DNA from: an uncultured Bacteroidota bacterium
GTDB taxonomy: Bacteria > Bacteroidota > Bacteroidia > Bacteroidales > P3
Assembly (NCBI GenBank): GCA_902800395.1
Contig: CADCEC010000008.1
Location: 56,013 to 120,012, forward strand
DNA: 64,000 nt
Direction of reading: 5' to 3'
Part shown: positions 1-7,559 of the stretch, piece by piece
How the letters are laid out: every line of letters begins with the position of its first letter
Position numbering within the stretch: position 1 is the first letter of the stretch
Notes under the pieces: model-generated
What the model saw: only the letters and a program-made list of their open reading frames with translations
Databases searched by the model: none
Told to the model about the DNA's origin: nothing
Position numbers and translations under genes: made by a program

Positions 1-236
1 TCGCCGGCTGTATGTGCCTCGACGGCAAAATCAACCGCCAGAGCAACGTCCGCATCATCCGCGACGGTATTGTGGTCTACACCGGCAAGCTCGCCTCCCT
101 CAAGCGCTTCAAGGACGACGTCAAGGAGGTTGTCAGCGGTCAGGACTGCGGCCTGAACATCGAAAACTACAACGACATCAAGGTCGGCGACATCGTCGAG
201 GCCTACGAAGTGACAGAAATCAAACGCAAACTTTAA
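1..236 (+). CDS. infB: Translation initiation factor IF-2, C-terminal end (partial)
   Basis: Only the last 77 codons are present, in frame from base 3; the start lies upstream of the window. The residues visible ([43 protein letters not shown]) match the last beta-barrel domain of bacterial IF-2, the domain that binds the CAA end of formyl-methionyl initiator tRNA. IF-2 is a cytoplasmic GTPase that brings initiator tRNA to the 30S subunit. The GTPase domain is outside the window, so the call rests on the C-terminal domain alone. It is followed 12 nt later by a tRNA gene on the same strand. Confidence 0.93.
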   Translation, partial: AGCMCLDGKINRQSNVRIIRDGIVVYTGKLASLKRFKDDVKEVVSGQDCGLNIENYNDIKVGDIVEAYEVTEIKRKL

Positions 237-248
237 CGTTTGCGTACT

Positions 249-323
249 GCTCCTGTAGTTCAATGGATAGAATAGAGGTTTCCTAAACCTTTGATCAGAG
301 TTCGATTCTCTGCGGGAGTACCA
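249..323 (+). tRNA. tRNA-Arg (anticodon CCU)
   Basis: A 75-nt cloverleaf can be drawn by hand: acceptor stem GCTCCTG/CGGGAGT with an encoded CCA end, D stem GTTC/GAAT, anticodon stem GAGGT/ACCTT around the loop TTCCTAA, and T stem CAGAG/CTCTG around TTCGATT. The anticodon is CCT in DNA, reading the arginine codon AGG. Confidence 0.95.
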
Positions 324-330
324 AAACACC

Positions 331-358
331 AGCACTGCCACCGCGGTGCTTTTTTTTG
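331..358 (+). terminator. Rho-independent terminator after tRNA-Arg
   Basis: The inverted repeat AGCAC...GTGCT, with a CACCGCGGTG palindrome overlapping its 3' half, is followed directly by a run of eight T. It lies 8 nt after the tRNA and probably ends the infB-tRNA transcript. Confidence 0.8.
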
Positions 359-590
359 TACCGTTATTTCCTGTAAACCAGCATTTCAAAGAACTCTCTT
401 TTCCGCGAAACCTGATGCAAAGATACAATCTTTGCATCGTGATTTCAAGGCGAGAAACCCGCGAAACCCCTCGCTAAGAATTACAAAAAGAGAGAACTTT
501 GACATATTGAGAAACTATTCAAATGGCCCTATCAAGTACTACTTGGGCACTAGTTAGGCACTAGTTAGACACTAGTTGATAAAAGAAGTT
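359..590. other. Intergenic region with palindrome and 11-bp iterons
   Basis: No gene is visible. It holds a perfect 11-bp inverted repeat with a 3-nt loop (414-438, GATGCAAAGAT / ATCTTTGCATC). The left arm contains CAAAGATA, a TATCTTTG -7 element on the minus strand. Three direct copies of CACTAGTTAG or CACTAGTTGA at 548, 559 and 570, spaced exactly 11 bp, sit just upstream of the promoter of the next gene. Confidence 0.7.
548..579 (+). promoter_or_regulatory. Three 11-bp-spaced direct repeats (operator-like)
   Basis: CACTAGTTAG, CACTAGTTAG and CACTAGTTGA begin at 548, 559 and 570, about one helical turn apart. They end 11 nt before the -33 element at 591. The spacing is what one expects for tandem binding of a response regulator on one face of the helix; no specific regulator can be named. 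Confidence 0.55.
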
Positions 591-622
591 TTTGCCCATA
601 TCGGGAAAAGTTTGTATCTTTG
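591..622 (+). promoter_or_regulatory. Bacteroidota-type promoter for the C69 peptidase gene
   Basis: TTTG at 591-594 and TATCTTTG at 615-622 are separated by 20 nt, matching the -33/-7 consensus of the Bacteroidota housekeeping sigma factor. Transcription should begin near 630. This excludes the in-frame TTG at 592 as start codon and supports ATG 649. Confidence 0.85.
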
Positions 623-648
623 CATTTTATTTTGAAACCAATATTACG

Positions 649-2220
649 ATGAAAAAAATACTGATACTTTTAGCGTTGGCGTTGCCGATGATGCTGGCGG
701 CGCAGGTTAATCATAAGGAGAGCTGCACTTCCATCATGGTGGGCAAGCGGGCGAGTACCGACGGCAGCGTCATCACGTCGCACACCTGCGACGGTCGCTA
801 CCGCACGTGGATGACCGTCGAGCCGGCGGCCGACCACAAGAAGGGCTCCAAGCACGAGGTACGCAAGGGCACGATGCACACCGTCTCGCCTAGCGACACC
901 ACAGGCATCCGCGTGGCTGGCACCATCCCCGAGGTTCAGCACACCTACGCCTACCTCAACACCTCATACCCTTGCCTCAACGAGAAACAGCTGGCCATTG
1001 GCGAGAGCACCTTCAGCGGTCCCGACACGCTGGTGAACGAGAACGCCATGTTCCTTATCGAGGAGTTGGAACGTATTGCCCTGCAGCGCTGCACGACGGC
1101 ACGTGAGGCCATCCTGCTCATCGCCAAACTGGCAGAGAAATACGGCTATGCCGACGGCGGCGAGTGCATCACCATCGCTGACCGCAAGGAGGTGTGGCAG
1201 ATGGAAATCCTCGGCTGCGGCAAGGACCAGATTGGCGCCGTGTGGGCAGCCCAGCGCGTGCCCGACGACCATGTGGCCGTGAGCTGCAACATTCCGCGCA
1301 TCGGCAAGTTACAGCGCAACAATCCCGACTACTTCATGTGTTCCGACAATATTGAGGCGGTGGCCAAGAAATACTACCTTTGGGACGGCGAGGGCGAGTT
1401 CGTCTTCTGGAAAGCTTTCAACACCTCATGGGCCAATGGGCGCAACTTCCGCGAGCGCGAATACTTCATCTTCAATGCACTGGCTCCCTCGCAGGGTTTC
1501 ACCTACGATATGCCGGAGCTGCCCTTTAGCGTGAAGCCCGACAACCCCGTCGACATCACCGACGTGATGGAGCTGCTGCGTTCCACCTACGAGGGCACCG
1601 ATATGGATATGTGCAAGAACCTCAAGGTGGTGGTGAACCGCAAGCGCGACGACGGCAGCACCTACAAGGACACCGTCACCAGTCCCATCGCCAATCCTTG
1701 GCTGGGTGGCACCATGCAGCAGACGCTCAACATGCTGGCTCCCGGTACCATCGAATTCCGCCGCACCGTCAGCGTGGCGTGGTGCTCTTACAGTTTCGTG
1801 GCGCAGCTGCGCGACTGGCTGCCCGACGAGGTGGGTGGCATCTGCTGGATGGCCGTCGACAATCCTGGCCAGAGCCCCCGCATCCCCATCTTCTGCGGCA
1901 CCACTGAGTTGCCGGAGGCTTTCAGCCGCTGCGGACAAAAGAGCTACGACCCCGAGGCCTGGCTCTGGATGTTCCGCCGTGCCAACAAGCTGGCCACCGT
2001 CGCCTGGCAGCGCACCAAGAAGCAGCACATGAACGCCGTCCTGCAGCAGGAGGGCACCGCCTTCAGCGGCCTCAAAGCCCTCGAGGACGACATCAAAGCT
2101 AGTCCCAAGAAGGCTTACAAGCGACTCAACGCCTACACCAAACAGATATTCGAGAACACCACCGCCGCCTGGAAGAACCTCGAAGCCGACTACTGGCACA
2201 TGTTCGGGATGGGATTCTAA
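649..2220 (+). CDS. Exported C69-family dipeptidase
   Basis: The 523-residue protein starts with a signal peptide (MKKILILLALALPMMLAAQ), then SCTSIMVGKRASTDGSVI, the N-terminal block of family C69 (PepD-type, Ntn-hydrolase fold) with Cys26 as the probable nucleophile exposed after processing. Other family blocks are GESTFSG (about 120), ALQRCTTAREAI, GGECITIADRKEVWQMEILG, and NPWLGGTM further on. C69 enzymes cut dipeptides; the signal peptide places this one in the periplasm, where it could finish digestion of imported peptides. ATG 649 is chosen because the upstream promoter covers any earlier start. A PNGase F-like gene follows 34 nt downstream on the same strand, suggesting joint use on glycoproteins (inference). 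Confidence 0.88.
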   Translation: MKKILILLALALPMMLAAQVNHKESCTSIMVGKRASTDGSVITSHTCDGRYRTWMTVEPAADHKKGSKHEVRKGTMHTVSPSDTTGIRVAGTIPEVQHTYAYLNTSYPCLNEKQLAIGESTFSGPDTLVNENAMFLIEELERIALQRCTTAREAILLIAKLAEKYGYADGGECITIADRKEVWQMEILGCGKDQIGAVWAAQRVPDDHVAVSCNIPRIGKLQRNNPDYFMCSDNIEAVAKKYYLWDGEGEFVFWKAFNTSWANGRNFREREYFIFNALAPSQGFTYDMPELPFSVKPDNPVDITDVMELLRSTYEGTDMDMCKNLKVVVNRKRDDGSTYKDTVTSPIANPWLGGTMQQTLNMLAPGTIEFRRTVSVAWCSYSFVAQLRDWLPDEVGGICWMAVDNPGQSPRIPIFCGTTELPEAFSRCGQKSYDPEAWLWMFRRANKLATVAWQRTKKQHMNAVLQQEGTAFSGLKALEDDIKASPKKAYKRLNAYTKQIFENTTAAWKNLEADYWHMFGMGF

Positions 2221-2223
2221 ACA

Positions 2224-2258
2224 GTTAAAAGATAAAAGTTAATAGTTAAGAGTTATGA
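2224..2258 (+). repeat. 7-nt-period repeat at gene junction (GTTAAAA type)
   Basis: Five degenerate heptamers (GTTAAAA, GATAAAA, GTTAATA, GTTAAGA, GTTATGA) fill the gap between the C69 gene and the next one. The last unit supplies the ATG start codon at 2255. Confidence 0.75.
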
Positions 2259-3997
2259 GGAGGCTGTTTGGGAATGTTTTAATGCGTAAATGTGTTAATG
2301 CGCTAGTGTTTTTGCTGCTGCCAATGGTGGTGACAGCGCAGGTGAAGATTCCAAAGGAGGCCAACAGGTTTACTTACTGGCAGTTCGAGTACGGCGAGAA
2401 GATTGACACGACGGTAATCACCGTCGAGCGCTATCCCGACGGTTCCATCGTCATCCTCACCCCCACTCCCAAGGGAAAGCTGATACAAGGCTACTGCCAG
2501 ACGGTGACCAGCGTCGACTATGCTGCCGACAGCATCACTGTGACAGCCACCTATGATGACAGCAGCTACTACTACCGCACGGGATTCTCGCGGAACGATT
2601 TGGAGTGGAAAGTGGAAAGCGGAAAGTGGAAAACGTCGGTGAACAGCAATACACTCATTTTCGAGATGGATGAGAAGGCGCCCGTGAACGTCACCCCCCT
2701 GCCCTACTACGGGTTGAACAAAGGTGTACTGCGCAGCTATACCCGCAACGGGCAGTTGCGACTGAAGCTGGCGAAGGCAGAGAAGTCGAAGAAAGTGAAA
2801 AGTGGAAAGTGGAAAGTGGAAAGTGGTCGTCGGGTGTCACCGAAGGAACTCGACCGCATCATGAAGGAGCGGCTGGTGGTCACCACGCGCATTTTCGACC
2901 ACGAGCAGATATGCTGGGGCAAGGAGAACGCTCATATCGACAGCGGCTTGGAGGCGGTGCCTTACGACACTGTGCTGCACTATGCCGGCGGAACGCTGAT
3001 ATTGAAACGGGTGAAGCTACCCATACTTCCATATCATTACCAGCACTTTGTAGAATTACGCCAGCAGAGCAACGGCGACGCCTACGACCGCACAGGTTCC
3101 GTCTTTATCATCCCTGCTGACTGCTTTCCTTCATTCTTCGACGGTATCAACAATCATCCCGACTCGCTGCCCATCTTCACCGGCCGCGACGGCCAACGCT
3201 ACCAAGGCATTATGCTGGGAAACGGTATCGGCAGTTACGAGCCCCCCATCGAGCTGGTGCGTTTCTTCACTCCCTTCGGTGTGGGTCACTTCAACGAGCG
3301 CATGAAAGACTACGGCATTGATTGGCGCAAAGAGACCTACTACCGTCAAGAAATCACCGACCTCTATAGATACACCGATGTCTGCAAAAACGGCGAGGTT
3401 GTCATCGGAGCTTGGATAGGCAACTACGATGCCGGCGGTCACCTGCTGACGATGGACATCAAGTCGTACCCCAACGAATACACTCTCGACGACAGCCATA
3501 GTCCCGATGTATCCATCATCCCTCTCTTCAACACCTGCAATGTGCTGGAGATGGCGGGACAGAACTACGGCAAACTGTTCGGCACCGACTCGCTGACGGT
3601 CACCTTCGTTATTCCAAATATCGCCGACCAGGCCCGTCTGCGTTACATCTCCACTGGTCACGGCGGCTGGGGCGAGGGGGACGAGTTCATTCCCAAGACC
3701 AACACCATCCTTATCGACGGCAAGCCCGCCTTCACGCACACTCCCTGGCGGCAGGACTGCGGCTGCTACCGCGACCTCAACCCTGTCTCAGGCAACTTCT
3801 GGAACGGCCTCTCCAGCAGCGATTTTTCACGCAGCGGATGGTGCCCCGGCACCGCCACACAACCCGTCTATTTCGACCTCTCGCCCTGGATTGACGGTAT
3901 GGACCACACGATGACTGTCGCCATCCCGCAGGGCAAGCCCGTCGAGGGTATGTTCAGCCACTGGGCCGTGAGCGGTGCATTAATCATTGAATATTAA
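2255..3997 (+). CDS. PNGase F-like peptide N-glycosidase, exported
   Basis: The 580-residue protein has an N-terminal signal (MRKCVNALVFLLLPMVVTAQ after an alternative first Met). Residues about 440-580 match the PNGase F C-terminal domain: TGHGGWGEGDEF, PWRQDCGCYRDLNPVSG, SDFSRSGWCPGTATQPVYF and a final HWAVSGALIIEY. The preceding segment (FFTPFGVGHFNERM ... EITDLYRY) fits the N-terminal PNGase barrel. The Glu of GWGEGDEF and the Asp of EITDL are in the positions of known catalytic acids. The enzyme should release N-glycans from asparagine. About 270 extra N-terminal residues resemble the larger PNGases that carry an additional N-terminal domain. GTGGAAA heptamer arrays inside the gene add VESGKWK-type inserts at about residues 117-126 and 181-191. 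An alternative start is ATG 2282. Confidence 0.88.
   Translation: MRRLFGNVLMRKCVNALVFLLLPMVVTAQVKIPKEANRFTYWQFEYGEKIDTTVITVERYPDGSIVILTPTPKGKLIQGYCQTVTSVDYAADSITVTATYDDSSYYYRTGFSRNDLEWKVESGKWKTSVNSNTLIFEMDEKAPVNVTPLPYYGLNKGVLRSYTRNGQLRLKLAKAEKSKKVKSGKWKVESGRRVSPKELDRIMKERLVVTTRIFDHEQICWGKENAHIDSGLEAVPYDTVLHYAGGTLILKRVKLPILPYHYQHFVELRQQSNGDAYDRTGSVFIIPADCFPSFFDGINNHPDSLPIFTGRDGQRYQGIMLGNGIGSYEPPIELVRFFTPFGVGHFNERMKDYGIDWRKETYYRQEITDLYRYTDVCKNGEVVIGAWIGNYDAGGHLLTMDIKSYPNEYTLDDSHSPDVSIIPLFNTCNVLEMAGQNYGKLFGTDSLTVTFVIPNIADQARLRYISTGHGGWGEGDEFIPKTNTILIDGKPAFTHTPWRQDCGCYRDLNPVSGNFWNGLSSSDFSRSGWCPGTATQPVYFDLSPWIDGMDHTMTVAIPQGKPVEGMFSHWAVSGALIIEY
2605..2632 (+). repeat. GTGGAAA heptamer array inside the PNGase gene (first)
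   Basis: GTGGAAA, GTGGAAA, GCGGAAA, GTGGAAA in tandem, in frame, encoding WKVESGKWK in the N-terminal domain. Confidence 0.85.
2795..2826 (+). repeat. GTGGAAA heptamer array inside the PNGase gene (second)
   Basis: GTGAAAA followed by three GTGGAAA units and a partial one; encodes VKSGKWKVESG. The same peptide appears in an unrelated gene near 34600. Confidence 0.85.
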
Positions 3998-4002
3998 CGA
4001 CA

Positions 4003-5235
4003 ATGAAACGTATACTGATACTCATACTACTGCTGGGCAGTACAATCGTACAGGCGCAGACGTTGCGAATTATCTTCGCGGGCGACCTAATGAGTCATAT
4101 GCCGCAAGTCAATGCCGCGAAGCAGGCCGACGGCAGCTACGACTATGCTCCTTGTTTCCGTTATGTAAAGGATTATCTCCAGAGTGCTGACCTAGCCATC
4201 GTGAATCTTGAGGTACCACTGGCCGGCAAGCCCTACAGCGGCTATCCCCAGTTCTCGGCTCCCGACGCGCTGGCAGCCTATGCCAAAGAGGCGGGCTTCG
4301 ACATCATGACCACAGCCAACAACCACTGCATGGATCGTGGGAAGAAAGGCCTTGAGCGCACCCTCTTCGCCCTCGACAGTCTCGGCATCCCCCACCTGGG
4401 CACCTACCGCGACCGTCAGCAGCGCGACACCGAGCACCCCCTCATGGTGGAGCGCAACGGCATCCGTCTGGCATTGCTCACCTACACCTACGGTACCAAC
4501 GGCATCCCCGCCGTGGAACCCAATATCGTCAACCTTATCGACACTACCGAGATGGCGCGCGACTTGCGGGTTGCCCGTGCGAAAGGTGCCGACTTCGTCG
4601 TCACCCTCATCCATTGGGGCATCGAATATGCTGTGAAAGCCAACAAGGAGCAGGAGCGGACGGCACGATGGCTGCTGGAGCACGGCTGCGATGCTGTCGT
4701 CGGAGGCCATCCTCATGTGATACAGAACTTCACCCTCGATGCCATTTCTGGCAACGACCGCTATCCCGAGGTGGTCATCTACTCGATGGGCAACCTCGTC
4801 AGCAACCAGCGCAACGAGAACTGCGACGGCGGTATCATGGTGGAGTTGACACTACAGAAAACCCTGTGCGTAGGGGAAGGCATCGGGTTGGAGCAAGAGT
4901 GGCAATACCTGCCCTACTGGGTCCACCGCGGCACTGTGGACAGCATCTACCAGTACTATATCGTCCCATCGACCGATGCTGTGGCCCATCCCGAAAGCTA
5001 CCAAATTCAGGGCGACCTGCTGAAAGCCCTGCAACTTTTCGACCAGAACACTCGCGAGAGGCTGGAAGCCTGCACTCTCAAGAATGGAGATAATATTACC
5101 GAGCATCTCTTCTACCGCAACACCCTGCCCATCCGCACCAAGGTGGGGGGCGTGGTGCCACTGCGAGGAAATCCCTTACTGAATAAAATGTTGCAAGAAA
5201 AGCCGAAAAAAGATACTAAATCAAAGAAGAAATAA
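4003..5235 (+). CDS. CapA-family metallophosphatase-like protein, exported
   Basis: The 410-residue protein has a signal peptide (MKRILILILLLGSTIVQAQ) and the CapA/PgsA fold signature: IIFAGDLMSHMPQ, ADLAIVNLEVPLAGK, TTANNHCMDRGKKG, TLIHWGIEY and VVGGHPHVIQ, i.e. the Asp, Asn-His and His metal ligands of the calcineurin-like superfamily. CapA-type proteins take part in poly-gamma-glutamate or capsule production in other bacteria, but most Bacteroidota members have no proven substrate. It lies 5 nt after the PNGase gene, probably in the same operon. The last 20 residues are lysine-rich. Confidence 0.85.
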   Translation: MKRILILILLLGSTIVQAQTLRIIFAGDLMSHMPQVNAAKQADGSYDYAPCFRYVKDYLQSADLAIVNLEVPLAGKPYSGYPQFSAPDALAAYAKEAGFDIMTTANNHCMDRGKKGLERTLFALDSLGIPHLGTYRDRQQRDTEHPLMVERNGIRLALLTYTYGTNGIPAVEPNIVNLIDTTEMARDLRVARAKGADFVVTLIHWGIEYAVKANKEQERTARWLLEHGCDAVVGGHPHVIQNFTLDAISGNDRYPEVVIYSMGNLVSNQRNENCDGGIMVELTLQKTLCVGEGIGLEQEWQYLPYWVHRGTVDSIYQYYIVPSTDAVAHPESYQIQGDLLKALQLFDQNTRERLEACTLKNGDNITEHLFYRNTLPIRTKVGGVVPLRGNPLLNKMLQEKPKKDTKSKKK

Positions 5236-5250
5236 AACATAAATAGTATT

Positions 5251-5790
5251 ATGACGAAAAAACTCATCACACTGGCTCTAATGGCTTTCCTCGCCGGCGG
5301 CGTTGCCACTGCGCAGCACCACGGTAATTGCGGCAACTGCCCGCACCACGCACAGCACCAGCAGCAGTCGGGTTGCCAGAGTCAACAACCCAAAAATGAC
5401 GGCATCGACATGGCCATCGTCAAAGCCTTCCCCACGGTAAAAGAGGTGAAGAAGGCGAAGAAATGGACTGAAGTATACGACGCCAACAAAAACCTCCTCG
5501 GCTACGCCGTCTACAGCAAACCCGCCAGTGACGGTATCAAGGGGTACAACGGTGAGACCCCTGTACTCATCGCCTTAAGTCCCAAGAAGGTCATCCTCGG
5601 CGTATGGCTGCTGGAAAACAAGGAAACCCCAAAATTCGCCAAGAAAGTGGAGGATGCTGGATTCTACAAGAATTGGAACGGCCTCACCGTGAAGCAGGCA
5701 CTGAAGAAAGAAGTCGACGTCGTGAGCGGCGCCACCTACACCAGCAACGGCGTCATCAAGAGCGTCCGGGCCGCACTGGAGGCACTATGA
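5251..5790 (+). CDS. FMN-binding domain protein, exported, His/Cys-rich N-terminus
   Basis: The 179-residue protein has a signal peptide (MTKKLITLALMAFLAGGVATAQ), then a stretch rich in His, Cys and Gln (about residues 23-48) that could hold metal. An FMN_bind-type domain follows, ending in the motif VDVVSGATYTSNGVIKSV, the region that carries FMN in RnfG/NqrC relatives. It probably works in periplasmic electron transfer. Its stop overlaps the next start (ATGA at 5787), so it is translationally coupled to the HAD phosphatase; a flavodoxin-like lipoprotein lies in the same run of genes, suggesting a redox link. Confidence 0.8.
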   Translation: MTKKLITLALMAFLAGGVATAQHHGNCGNCPHHAQHQQQSGCQSQQPKNDGIDMAIVKAFPTVKEVKKAKKWTEVYDANKNLLGYAVYSKPASDGIKGYNGETPVLIALSPKKVILGVWLLENKETPKFAKKVEDAGFYKNWNGLTVKQALKKEVDVVSGATYTSNGVIKSVRAALEAL

Positions 5791-6431
5791 AACTCATCAT
5801 CCTGGACTTTGATGGGACTCTAGCCGACACACAGCCTCTGATTCTCCGCTCACTGCAAGGCACAATAGCGGAGCTGGGGTTGTCGTCACGTACCGATGCC
5901 GAGTGTGCTTCCATTATCGGACTGCCACTGAAGGAATGTTTTGTGAAGTTGCTGGGGGTCGACGACCGGCTGGCCGAGCGTTGCTGCGAAGTTTACCGGC
6001 GACTCTTCGACGAGTATAATCACCCCGGTACAGTGACACTCTTCCCGCATGTGGAGGAGACTCTCCACGAACTGCACCGTCGCGGGCTGCAACTGGCCAT
6101 CTGCAGCAGCAGAGCCCGCGCCACCCTCGACCACTTCGTGCAGTCTTTCGGTTTCGACAAGATGGTACAGGCGGTGGTGAGTGCCGACGATGTACCACAC
6201 GGCAAGCCTTATCCCGACCCCGCACTGCGAGTATTGGAACTCACAGGTTGCAGACCGGAAGAGGCTCTGATGGTAGGAGATGCGTCGTACGACATCCTGA
6301 TGGGTCGTGCGGCTGGATGCCACACCTGCGGAGTGACCTATGGCAACCAGACATCCGACCAACTAAGCAAAGCCGGTGCCGACTACCTCATCAATGACTT
6401 TCAGGAGCTCTTATACCTTTTAACCTTTTAA
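5787..6431 (+). CDS. HAD-family phosphatase (phosphoglycolate phosphatase-like)
   Basis: The 214-residue cytoplasmic protein starts MKLIILDFDGTLADTQ, motif I of HAD hydrolases (Asp7 nucleophile, Asp9 acid). Motif II is AICSSRA, motif III is the Lys in HGKPYPDP and motif IV is MVGDASYDILMG. The cap is of the small helical Gph/beta-phosphoglucomutase kind. The substrate cannot be read from sequence. ATG 5787 is preferred over upstream in-frame starts because it overlaps the previous stop. Confidence 0.87.
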   Translation: MKLIILDFDGTLADTQPLILRSLQGTIAELGLSSRTDAECASIIGLPLKECFVKLLGVDDRLAERCCEVYRRLFDEYNHPGTVTLFPHVEETLHELHRRGLQLAICSSRARATLDHFVQSFGFDKMVQAVVSADDVPHGKPYPDPALRVLELTGCRPEEALMVGDASYDILMGRAAGCHTCGVTYGNQTSDQLSKAGADYLINDFQELLYLLTF

Positions 6432-6447
6432 ACCCTATAATAATTAT

Positions 6448-6714
6448 ATGAAGATTAACGACAAAATGAAGATACGTACGGTGGCAGGCGAAAATATTGT
6501 CATCATGCAGGATGCCAATGGGAGCGACATGACCCGTGTAGTGGCACTGAATGAGAGTGCCCTATTGCTGTACAACCAATTGATGGGCCAAGAGTTCGAA
6601 GTGGACGATGTGGTACGCATGCTCACCGATGAGTATGAAGTCAATGAGGCTGACGCCCGCAAAGACGCCGAAGCCTGGGTGGCCGAGATGAAGAAAAACG
6701 GGCTCGTTATTTGA
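6448..6714 (+). CDS. PqqD-like protein (stand-alone peptide-recognition element)
   Basis: An 88-residue protein with the winged-helix PqqD/RRE look: V.GENIVIM, MTRVVALNESALLLYNQL (around residues 28-45) and EFEVDDVVRMLTDEYEV, then a final helix. PqqD-like proteins bind leader peptides of ribosomally made, modified peptides and hand them to an enzyme. The next two genes (HprK-like kinase and S26-like peptidase) overlap or abut it, which fits a peptide-modification module; no radical SAM enzyme or obvious precursor peptide is seen nearby. In Bacteroidales such trios exist without known product. Confidence 0.75.
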   Translation: MKINDKMKIRTVAGENIVIMQDANGSDMTRVVALNESALLLYNQLMGQEFEVDDVVRMLTDEYEVNEADARKDAEAWVAEMKKNGLVI

Positions 6715-7559
6715 TGGCTGAGGCAACACTACATATCGGAGGGCATGGACTACATCTCTGTGGTGACGACACCGTGGAGCAGGTCATGCGTATTCCCGGC
6801 ATGAGCGCTTTCTCTGTTGCATCTTGTCCGTGCGAAATGGAAGTGCGGTTCGGTCCGAAGATACAGCTCCCCAATTGCCGATGGCTGCATGAGTTCGACA
6901 TCATTGATGGACAACAGCGCTGCCGCTTTGGCATAGATACCGAAGGGACTTACTACTATACTTTCGATCATCAAGGACTGCTGCGCTATCGCGAAGGCGA
7001 TGGGGTTGACATCAACATGAACGGCAACACAGAGGCACTGCGTTTCGCACTATGGATTGCCTACGCTATGATGGGCGTAAAACTGGGAGCCGTGCCGGTA
7101 CACTCCTCGGTAGTGGTATGCACCAACCGCGCCGTAATGTGCTTAGGCGAGAGCGGCACCGGAAAGAGCACCCACACCAGACTATGGCTGGAGAATATCG
7201 CAGACACTCACTTGCTCAACGACGACAGTCCCATCGTAAGCCTTATCGACGGCGAGATACGGGTCTACGGGTCGCCATGGAGCGGAAAAAGCGATTGCTA
7301 TCTGCAAGAGAGCCACCCCATCGCTGGACTACTACGCCTCGAGCAACGCAAGGAGAACAGCATTCGACGGCTGGGAGTAGTGGAGAGTTTCGCTGCCCTG
7401 CAACCCTCCTGCCCACCCTCGCTAGCAAAAGAAGAACACTGCATGGATCTGCTGGTAGACTTCATCTCCCATGTGATAGAACACGTGCCTGTCTATCGTA
7501 TGGGATGCCTACCCAATGCCGATGCGGCACGATTGAGTCATAAAAGCCTTATCGGATGA
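6714..7559 (+). CDS. HprK-like kinase / P-loop protein
   Basis: The 281-residue protein has a Walker A motif GESGTGKST at about residues 145-153, preceded by VPVHSSVVV and followed by LLNDDSP, the pattern of HPr kinase/phosphorylase C-terminal domains and of HprK-like proteins in lasso-peptide clusters. The N-terminal half lacks the HprK N-domain, so it is unlikely to be a true HPr kinase. ATG 6714 overlaps the PqqD stop (TGATG); a TTG one codon earlier is less likely. Its stop overlaps the start of the peptidase gene (ATGA). Likely role: ATP-dependent modification of the peptide held by the PqqD-like protein (inference). Confidence 0.75.
   Translation: MAEATLHIGGHGLHLCGDDTVEQVMRIPGMSAFSVASCPCEMEVRFGPKIQLPNCRWLHEFDIIDGQQRCRFGIDTEGTYYYTFDHQGLLRYREGDGVDINMNGNTEALRFALWIAYAMMGVKLGAVPVHSSVVVCTNRAVMCLGESGTGKSTHTRLWLENIADTHLLNDDSPIVSLIDGEIRVYGSPWSGKSDCYLQESHPIAGLLRLEQRKENSIRRLGVVESFAALQPSCPPSLAKEEHCMDLLVDFISHVIEHVPVYRMGCLPNADAARLSHKSLIG

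Noticed and set aside
592-648. Upstream start for the C69 peptidase (TTG 592)
   Set aside because: It would lie within the promoter; the signal peptide begins at ATG 649.
6714-7559. A true HPr kinase controlling carbon use
   Set aside because: The N-terminal HprK domain is missing and the gene is coupled to PqqD-like and peptidase genes; an HprK-like kinase of another role is more likely.
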